A stretch of DNA of 14,926 nucleotides, taken from contig AQYM01000026.1 in NCBI GenBank assembly GCA_000380705.1, forward strand, positions 14,122-29,047. The letters are read 5' to 3'. The notes under the pieces were generated by a model, which saw only the letters and a program-made list of their open reading frames with translations, had not been told where the DNA came from and made no database searches. This stretch comes from Crenarchaeota archaeon SCGC AAA471-B05 (lineage in GTDB: Archaea > Thermoproteota > Thermoprotei > Gearchaeales > Gearchaeaceae). Shown here in pieces: positions 8,026-13,223 of the stretch. The position numbers and the translations under genes are program-made. Numbering within the stretch: the first letter of the stretch is position 1; each line of letters starts with the position of its first letter.

Positions 8026-8363
8026 TCAAATTTCAATATATTTATCAATGAGTTTTAAATACCAATTATTCCAGATTTTTTTACTTATTATATGTATTTG
8101 AAATATTCCAATCAATCCTAATTCTTTTTCAATTTTTACTTTAAGTTTAGAATCATCAAATTTCTCATCAGTAACTATTGCTATATCAATATCTGATAAC
8201 ATAACATGAAATTCACCTCTCACTACACTTCCGAAAACGTATAACTTAAAATCTTTAATTTCTTTGCTAACAATTTCTTTTATTTTTTTGCGTAATTAAT
8301 ATAATCTTTGAATACTTTTTCTCTTAATTTCCTTTCTTCAATCAGTATTTCTATGATATCCAT
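8026..8363 (-). pseudogene. MNT nucleotidyltransferase (antitoxin type), frameshifted
   Basis: The ATG at 8363 overlaps the end of the HEPN gene by 13 bases and encodes MDIIEILIEERKLREKVFKD and INYAKK before TAA at 8280-8282. Just before that stop is a run of seven A (minus strand, 8283-8289). Reading with one extra A continues as IKEIVSKEIKDFKLYVFGSV, then VRGEFHVMLSDIDIAIV, to a stop at 8026. The repaired protein is 112 residues, the usual size for minimal nucleotidyltransferases (MNT). It has the catalytic signature GS-x11-DxD (GSVVRGEFHVMLSDID), which binds NTP-Mg for adenylylation. In HEPN-MNT pairs the MNT partner typically neutralises HEPN by AMPylating it. As it stands, only a fragment with a GTG at 8223 could be made, lacking the GS. 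Either a real lesion, ribosomal slippage on the A run, or a sequencing error. Confidence 0.8.
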
Positions 8364-8734
8364 TTTTTGAATTTATCTATGAATTTCAACAAAAGTTTCA
8401 TCACCTCTTCAGCTTCTTTTTTGCTATATTCTCTTGGATAATATCTTGAAAGAATGTATGCATCTTCTATCGATTTAATTATAATTTCGTTTTCATCAAA
8501 GAAATTCTTGAACTCGTCATCCATTCTCATTAATTCACTAAATAATCTTGAAATTGAATGTGTTCTTGGAAAATAACCTAATGTATTGAAAAGTATATAT
8601 TTTAGGTAGAATTGTAAAGATTGTTCAATAAAGAAAGCAGCGAGGTTATAATTTCCTTCATTAAACATTCTTTCTGCAAGTATTTGGAATTCTTTTCCTC
8701 TTTTTATTAAAATTTCCTTCTCTTCTTTACTCAT
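8351..8734 (-). CDS. HEPN domain protein (HEPN-MNT module 1)
   Basis: A 127-residue all-helical protein of the archaeal HEPN family. Typical features in order: EFQILAERMFNEGNYNLAAF (15-34), the helix ending in EQSLQFYLKYILF, the loop FPRTHSISRLFSEL (55-68) with H59, and SRYYPREYSKKEAEEV (96-111), the SRYP segment of this family. The strict RNase motif R-x(4-6)-H of the toxic HEPN group is not present, so RNase activity is uncertain. HEPN proteins usually pair with MNT nucleotidyltransferases in toxin-antitoxin-like modules; here the MNT gene starts inside the last codons of this one. The ATG at 8734 is preceded by a perfect AT-rich palindrome CAAAAGTTTTG (8740-8750), a possible operator. Since the MNT partner is frameshifted, this HEPN may be unguarded or tolerated. 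Confidence 0.85.
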   Translation of the reverse strand: MSKEEKEILIKRGKEFQILAERMFNEGNYNLAAFFIEQSLQFYLKYILFNTLGYFPRTHSISRLFSELMRMDDEFKNFFDENEIIIKSIEDAYILSRYYPREYSKKEAEEVMKLLLKFIDKFKKWIS

Positions 8735-8778
8735 GTTAACAAAAGTTTTGGAGTAATATGTTAATTGTTAAAGATATC

Positions 8779-9912
8779 TCATACTAATTCTTCATATAAT
8801 TTGATGTAATCATTAACCATTCTATCTACATTAAAATTCAAAGACCTTTGGTAGTTATGTTCTCCCATTTCCTTTAGTATTTTTTGATTTTCGCAAATTT
8901 CTAAGATCTTTTCACTCAACAGCTTGTAATTTTCATGGTCAACTATAAAGCCTCCTTTATCTTCAATTATTTCTTCAGCTATACCTACAGGTGTGCTTAT
9001 TATAGGTAGCTTGAAATATGCAGCTTCAACTAAAGCATGTGCAAAATTATCATATCTTGAAGTCCAGATGAAAATATCAGAATTAATATAAGCTTTCCAT
9101 AGCTCTTCTCCAGTTAACCATCCTTTGAATAAGACCTTATCTTCGATGCCTAGATCCTTGCAAAGCTTTAGTAATTTATTTTTATAATTACTTTCTTCAG
9201 ATCCATATCTGCTAGGCTTTTCATCCCCCACTATTATATATCTTAGTTTATTATTTTTTTTATAAGCTTCATAGAATCCTTTTATTGCCATTTCTAGATT
9301 ATTTTTAAAAGTTAAGCGTGAAACTGTTAACAAATTTATCGTACCTTTATTCTCTCTCTTAACATTTATTTTAGGAAATTCTATTCCATTTGGTATTATT
9401 CTAATTTTATTTGAAGGTATTCCAAAACTTAATAATTCGAGATATTCTTTTTTTGAAGTAGCAACAATCCTATCTGCAAATTTTAATGCTGATTTCATCG
9501 TTAATGAATCATATACTATGTTAGGGAGCTTTGAGCTTAAGCGCAAATTTAAAAATTCGTATCCTTTAACTGTTCCATGAGTAGTTATAACCAAAGGAGT
9601 TTTATTCAAAAAAGAAGCTAAAACACCAGCATCTGTTTGAAAATTTCTGTATCCATGAACATGAATAATTGAACAATCTTCATTAATTGCTCTTAATAAC
9701 ATTCTTATTGAAAGCTTGTAATGACTGAATCGAAGTATAGGTTTATATTCGATTATATTAGCACATTTGAGATTAACTTCACCTTTTTTATATGTAAGTA
9801 TTGTAGATCTGATACCTTTTTCTTCGAGTCCTTTTGTTAATAAATAAGCTTGTTTAGATGGCCCAGCTGGTATATCATAACCAAATTCTCCTATCAAACG
9901 TAAAATTATCAA
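8779..9912 (-). CDS. GT4 glycosyltransferase
   Basis: A 377-residue GT4 enzyme. The N-terminal domain has GYDIPAGPSKQAYLLTKGL (11-29), the glycine-rich loop. HVHGYRN (84-90) and ITTHGTVKGYE (109-119) are the H-x-H and THGT segments common in this family. RIIPNGIEFP (171-180) is the interdomain linker. The C-terminal domain has LLTVSRLTFKNNLEMAIKGF (194-213), RYIIVGDEKP and WTSRYDNFAHALVEAAYFKL, where D288 and E296 occupy the E-x7-E positions, followed by PIISTPVGIAEEII. The start is TTG at 9912 with AAGGATG at 9918-9924; an out-of-frame ATG lies inside that motif. It lies 34 bases after the methyltransferase gene, so they are probably cotranscribed. It should extend a glycan by one sugar; specificity unknown. 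Confidence 0.88.
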   Translation of the reverse strand: MIILRLIGEFGYDIPAGPSKQAYLLTKGLEEKGIRSTILTYKKGEVNLKCANIIEYKPILRFSHYKLSIRMLLRAINEDCSIIHVHGYRNFQTDAGVLASFLNKTPLVITTHGTVKGYEFLNLRLSSKLPNIVYDSLTMKSALKFADRIVATSKKEYLELLSFGIPSNKIRIIPNGIEFPKINVKRENKGTINLLTVSRLTFKNNLEMAIKGFYEAYKKNNKLRYIIVGDEKPSRYGSEESNYKNKLLKLCKDLGIEDKVLFKGWLTGEELWKAYINSDIFIWTSRYDNFAHALVEAAYFKLPIISTPVGIAEEIIEDKGGFIVDHENYKLLSEKILEICENQKILKEMGEHNYQRSLNFNVDRMVNDYIKLYEELV

Positions 9913-9917
9913 TTTAT

Positions 9918-9924
9918 CATCCTT
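9918..9924 (-). promoter_or_regulatory. Shine-Dalgarno site supporting the TTG start at 9912
   Basis: AAGGATG on the minus strand ends five bases before TTG 9912, and no in-frame ATG precedes the conserved GT4 N-terminus. Confidence 0.5.
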
Positions 9925-9946
9925 AAAATTTAACGCTTCAATAACA

Positions 9947-10549
9947 TTATTTCCTTAAAACAAGCAAATTAGAGAATAGCTCAAATTTTTCTGTTTTAAT
10001 TTCTTGATTAATTTTCCTTATCCAATTAACATTTATATCATCTATAATTAAAAATCCTCCTTTCGGTATGTAAGTATAAGACTCTTTTAACTCGAAAAGT
10101 ATATGTTCTAGTGTATGTAATGAGTCGTGAAGAAATATATCCACATGTCTTAACTCAGCTAGTAATTTTGGTAAAATAATTCTTGAGTCGCCAATGATCA
10201 GTTTCCATCTATGCCTTAAATAATTCGGAACTAACCATCCCACTTCTCCCTTTAATAAAAGGTTTTTGTCTGGTAAATCTATGCTATAAAGTTTACCTAA
10301 GTTATTCTTTTCAAGAGCGCTTAGTATTAAAGTCGAAGAAGCGCCATTTGCTACACCTGTTTCAACTACTATTCTAGGTTTTAAATATCTGATTATTGTA
10401 TAAATTATTGGTCCTTCTAGAGGAGAAACCATGGCTCCATGGGAAGCACGAAATTCTGAAAGTTTATCAAAGATATATTTTCTTATATTTTCACCTTCAT
10501 TCAAAAATCTTTTAATTTTATCTTTTTCTTCGCCTGTTAATTTAACCAA
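9947..10549 (-). CDS. Class I SAM-dependent methyltransferase
   Basis: A 200-residue protein matching the Methyltransf_24 type of class I methyltransferases. Motif I is IVVETGVANGASSTLILSAL (60-79), the glycine-rich SAM-binding loop. Next come KLYSIDLPD (86-94), the acidic residue that binds the SAM ribose; IIGDSR (118-123); VDIFLHDSLHTLEHILFEL (136-154); and GGFLIIDDIN (164-173), the usual metal/acceptor region. In a glycan locus it most likely O-methylates a sugar. The start used here is TTG 10549 with AAGGAG at 10560-10565. The same frame stays open up to 10657 and its translation is coding-like (NFKYFIKNPSVLRSIIHYL, RRESKLVKLTGEE) but has no ATG, GTG or TTG. So the true protein may be up to 36 residues longer with a rare ATT/ATA start, or begin at an out-of-frame ATG at 10629 with a one-base lesion. 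Confidence 0.82.
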   Translation of the reverse strand: MVKLTGEEKDKIKRFLNEGENIRKYIFDKLSEFRASHGAMVSPLEGPIIYTIIRYLKPRIVVETGVANGASSTLILSALEKNNLGKLYSIDLPDKNLLLKGEVGWLVPNYLRHRWKLIIGDSRIILPKLLAELRHVDIFLHDSLHTLEHILFELKESYTYIPKGGFLIIDDINVNWIRKINQEIKTEKFELFSNLLVLRK

Positions 10550-10559
10550 TTTGCTCTCT

Positions 10560-10565
10560 CTCCTT
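10560..10565 (-). promoter_or_regulatory. Shine-Dalgarno site near the methyltransferase TTG start
   Basis: AAGGAG lies ten bases before TTG 10549. It favours that start over the longer open frame, although it is itself inside the coding-like extension. Confidence 0.45.
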
Positions 10566-10666
10566 AAATAATGAATTATGGATCTGAGAACAGATGGATT
10601 TTTTATAAAATATTTAAAATTTTGTTCATTTAGAATATACTCGATTAATGCTATTTTTCAAAATTA

Positions 10667-11869
10667 TCAATTCAGTTTCAAATCGAATTCTTTAAGATCT
10701 TTAGCTTTACCTTCAACTATCGCTTCCATAACTTTGAAATCTTGATTAATTATATTTTTCCAATCTAATTTCTTAGCTATGTTTCGCATAAAGCTGAAAT
10801 CTTTATTTTTGACTTCTTTCAAAGCAAGATCTAAGTCTTCAGCAATCATATCTATATTAGAAGAATCTCTGAAATACATCACTGCATTGCCTAAAGACCT
10901 AAAAATACCTTCGGTTCTCGTGACCAAAAAAGGCTTGCATATGCTCAAATATTCTCTTATTCTTGTAGGAAGACCGGCTTGATTAACCTTTGTTCTTGGC
11001 AATAAAGGTAATGCACATAAAGTTGCGGTAGCTATATAATTCGGTAATTCTTCGTATTCTATCCATCCTGTCAGCTTAACTTCTTTATCTAAATTATTTT
11101 CCTTTATTAGAGATCTTAGATAATTCATATAAGAAACCTTACCTTCTCCTACAATCAATAATGAAGGTTTTTCTTTTAGCTTATTCAAAGCCTTTATTAA
11201 TAAATGGACTCCATCATAAGGTCCCATGTCTCCATGGTAAAAAATCACTTCATCCTTTAACTCTAGTTTACTTTTTATAATATTAGGATTTGTCTTATAA
11301 GGGTTGAAATGCTCTGTATCGACACCATTAGGTATTACAGTTACCTTTTCTTCATCAAGACCATATTCATGCCAGAATTCCCTACCTAGCTCGGTTTCAA
11401 CGTTTGCATAATCAACATTTCTAGCTATTTTCTTTTCCATTCTTTTTAGAAAAGGCACAACTAAATTTTTAAAAGGCATATCGAATTGAATGTAAAGATC
11501 ACTAATAAAATCAGTTAGCTCTGCATAAATTGGTGTTTTTATTTCTTTTTTGTTTGATATCGCTGCATAAGTTGGCAAAATATTTATTGTTCTAATTATA
11601 TCAAACTTTTCTTTTTTCACAACCTCTTTAATTTTCTTTTTCATTTCTCTCATAAGTTTTATTCGAGTAATTACATCGAATTGTTTAAATTCTAAATTTA
11701 TGTATTCATAATTTGCTAAATCGTCTTTTGGATATTCTGATTTTGGACATATAACTGTTAAATCGCATGAAAGTTCAGATAAGTATTTTACACTATAATT
11801 AGGCCTTCCCGCTCTTTTCTTTGACGGTAATGGTTGTTCACATAACAATAAAATTCTAAACTTGCCCAT
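10667..11869 (-). CDS. GT4 glycosyltransferase
   Basis: A 400-residue GT-B enzyme. The N-terminal domain begins MGKFRILLLCEQPLPSKKRA with an AGRPNYSVKYL loop (20-30). VTVIPNGVDTEHFNPY (176-191) is the interdomain linker, and VIFYHGDMGPYDGVHLLIKA (208-227) and SLLIVGEGK (236-244) open the donor-binding half. The usual E-x7-E is altered: the second glutamate is E306 in LPTRIREYLSICKPFLVT, but the position eight residues before it is A298 (NQAGLPTRIREY). Loss of the first acid is known in some GT4 branches that use the R-x-REY form, so it does not by itself mean inactivity. It is the first gene of a block continuing with the methyltransferase after 117 bases. No Shine-Dalgarno match precedes ATG 11869; TTTATG about 25 bases upstream could support a leaderless message. 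Confidence 0.87.
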   Translation of the reverse strand: MGKFRILLLCEQPLPSKKRAGRPNYSVKYLSELSCDLTVICPKSEYPKDDLANYEYINLEFKQFDVITRIKLMREMKKKIKEVVKKEKFDIIRTINILPTYAAISNKKEIKTPIYAELTDFISDLYIQFDMPFKNLVVPFLKRMEKKIARNVDYANVETELGREFWHEYGLDEEKVTVIPNGVDTEHFNPYKTNPNIIKSKLELKDEVIFYHGDMGPYDGVHLLIKALNKLKEKPSLLIVGEGKVSYMNYLRSLIKENNLDKEVKLTGWIEYEELPNYIATATLCALPLLPRTKVNQAGLPTRIREYLSICKPFLVTRTEGIFRSLGNAVMYFRDSSNIDMIAEDLDLALKEVKNKDFSFMRNIAKKLDWKNIINQDFKVMEAIVEGKAKDLKEFDLKLN

Positions 11870-11931
11870 TTTCTTAGAACAAGTAAATCATAAACAGTTC
11901 TTTTTTTCTCGAAATTTAAAGCTAAAGCTTA

Positions 11932-11940
11932 ATTTATAAA
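11932..11940 (-). promoter_or_regulatory. Possible TATA box upstream of the 11869 gene
   Basis: TTTATAAAT on the minus strand lies right after the MNT stop and about 63 bases before ATG 11869. If used, it would give a leader of roughly 35-40 bases. A second candidate (TTTATG) is nearer the start. Such words are frequent in this composition. Confidence 0.3.
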
Positions 11941-11946
11941 TAATGA

Positions 11947-12303
11947 TCAAACATTTAATTCAATATGATCGAATAACTGACAATCATCTCTCAAAATCAC
12001 TTTATAATCCATTATTTCCTTTATTATTGGATCTTTTCTTTTTTTAAGTCTTTCGAATTCTTCGAAATTTAACGCTATAATTTCATATCCAGGCAGTAAA
12101 TCAAAGTTTTTCAATCTTTCTAAAGGATTTCCTTTGAAATCTGATATGACTACTAAATCTACATCGCTCCATCTATTAAAATCGCCTCTTGCATAAGATC
12201 CAATCATCGCAACACTATATTTGCCCTTTAATTTCAATGCCCATTCCTTTGCTTCTTTTATTACCTCTTCTCTTATTCTCCTTCTTTTTTCAATGATTTC
12301 CAT
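11947..12303 (-). CDS. MNT nucleotidyltransferase (HEPN-MNT module 2)
   Basis: A 118-residue minimal nucleotidyltransferase. After an amphipathic N-terminal helix (MEIIEKRRRIREEVIKEAKE) comes YSVAMIGSYARGDFNRWSDV with the complete catalytic signature GS-x10-DxD (G35 S36, D47, D49), needed for NTP binding and Mg coordination. The remainder (GYEIIALNFEEFERLKKR, 72-89) fits the short C-terminal part of this family. It overlaps the upstream HEPN gene by 31 bases, the standard layout of HEPN-MNT pairs, where MNT typically counteracts HEPN by AMPylation. Unlike module 1 this copy is intact. Target and adenylyl donor cannot be proven from sequence. Confidence 0.9.
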   Translation of the reverse strand: MEIIEKRRRIREEVIKEAKEWALKLKGKYSVAMIGSYARGDFNRWSDVDLVVISDFKGNPLERLKNFDLLPGYEIIALNFEEFERLKKRKDPIIKEIMDYKVILRDDCQLFDHIELNV

Positions 12304-12656
12304 ATTTCTTCAATTTTTTTAATTAAAGAATCTGCTATTTCAATTGCTTGTCTTGATTCTCTATTTGTATAATATTCTTTAGGTATTCCTTCACTCCAAG
12401 CATTAACGTATCTGGTAGGAATATAATACTTATCTAAAATTGCAGCAGAATCAATCATTTCCTCATCGATGTATATCGAAACTTCTTTAATTTTTTTAAG
12501 CAATCTAGTTATACTGTGCCCCAATGCTTCTAAACCAAGACCATAAAATAATCCTTTTACAACAAATTCGCATGCTTGATGACATTTAAAGCAAGACCAA
12601 TTATAATCTCCTCTTTCATGATCTCCTTTAGCGGAGTCTAAAGTAAATTTAGCCAT
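12273..12656 (-). CDS. HEPN domain protein (HEPN-MNT module 2)
   Basis: A 127-residue helical HEPN protein. DSAKGDHERGDYNWSCFKCH (7-26) and CEFVVKGLFYGLGLEALGHS (29-48), with H47 in the G-H-S-(I/L) loop, and YYIPTRYVNAWSEGIPKEYY (77-96) are the family's landmarks. There is no R-x(4-6)-H motif. The start used is ATG 12656, but the family normally begins earlier: upstream, in the same frame, the codons give LDEKEFERWLR, exactly the expected first helix, up to a TGA at 12690-12692. That stretch has no start codon of its own. An ATG at 12693 is out of frame by one base, so the natural start was probably there (M-LDEKEFERWLRM) and a single inserted base separates it. The MNT partner follows with a 31-base overlap. 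Confidence 0.85.
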   Translation of the reverse strand: MAKFTLDSAKGDHERGDYNWSCFKCHQACEFVVKGLFYGLGLEALGHSITRLLKKIKEVSIYIDEEMIDSAAILDKYYIPTRYVNAWSEGIPKEYYTNRESRQAIEIADSLIKKIEEIWKSLKKEGE

Positions 12657-12685
12657 TCTTAACCATCTTTCAAATTCTTTTTCAT

Positions 12686-12792
12686 CTAATCATATTTATC
12701 AACGAATTCAATATCAATCCAATTTTTATGTATTTGAATATTCTTTAATACTAATTTTTTATTTTTACTTTAAGTTTAGAATCTTCTTTGAT
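12686..12792 (-). pseudogene. Decayed C-terminal remnant of an MNT nucleotidyltransferase
   Basis: The translation of 12792-12763 gives KEDSKLKVKIKN before a TAG, and another frame gives NIQIHKNWIDIEF, then VDKYD with TAG at 12686-12688. Both pieces match, in order, the C-terminus of the module 1 MNT protein (DDSKLKVKIEKELGLIG, IFQIHIISKKIWNNWY, LIDKYIEI). The match is also visible in DNA: the words ATTTTTACTTTAAGTTTAG and ATGTATTTGAA occur in both places (8132-8150 and 8094-8104 against 12761-12779 and 12728-12738), in the same order and strand. The copy has small deletions and in-frame stops and lacks the catalytic half. It is a relic of a third HEPN-MNT module, now upstream of the intact second HEPN gene. 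Confidence 0.7.
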
Positions 12793-12800
12793 ATTTTTAA

Positions 12801-13142
12801 TTATTTGTTTAAACTTGAATATGTTAAACCGAGCCAAAATATATAATTAGGATCTTTAATCCATTCTTTAATTTTAGGTACAATCACACATATTTTGTTA
12901 TCAACTAATCTTTCAGCGATTTCTTTACCTTTATTCATTATTTTTTCTTTAAATGAGCTTATTTTTTTCATTATTGAAGTTAATGTTTCTATGACATCTT
13001 TGTTTACTATTTTTTTAATTTTTGATAATTTCATGCAAGCAATGTAAAATGATTTATCTATATTTGAAAGTCTATTCCATAATCCTTTTCTTAAGCATAA
13101 TTTATAAAATCTTAGTAAATCATGAAATGATAAATAAACCAT
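12801..13142 (-). CDS. Unrecognised small protein, probably 5'-frameshifted
   Basis: A 113-residue protein I cannot assign. It begins MVYLSFHDLLRFYKLCLRKG and continues LWNRLSNIDKSFYIACMKLS, then a lysine-rich helical middle, and ends DPNYIFWLGLTYSSLNK. It is basic and probably helical, with no membrane segment. The frame upstream of ATG 13142 reads RKKLVIK back to a TAA at 13167-13169. In another frame an ATG at 13227, overlapping the carbamoyltransferase stop as ATGA, opens MNLTYLLSVTKARLLAIKFL before TAG at 13162-13164. Removing one base near AAGG (13165-13168) joins the two into one protein of about 140 residues. The overlap, the spacing and the matching basic character suggest this was the native N-terminus and that the gene was coupled to the carbamoyltransferase. 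Function unknown. Confidence 0.6.
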   Translation of the reverse strand: MVYLSFHDLLRFYKLCLRKGLWNRLSNIDKSFYIACMKLSKIKKIVNKDVIETLTSIMKKISSFKEKIMNKGKEIAERLVDNKICVIVPKIKEWIKDPNYIFWLGLTYSSLNK

Positions 13143-13223
13143 TTTAATAACTAATTTTTTTCTACCTTAAAAATTTTATCGCAAGTAGTCTAGCTTTTGT
13201 AACTGAAAGAAGATACGTTAAGT

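Noticed and set aside
12567..12590. CFKCHQAC in the second HEPN protein looks like a CxxCH haem or zinc motif.
   Set aside because: The position is the ordinary HEPN helix with the CF-x(2)-HQA-x-E pattern; cysteines there are common and the rest of the protein gives no haem or zinc context.
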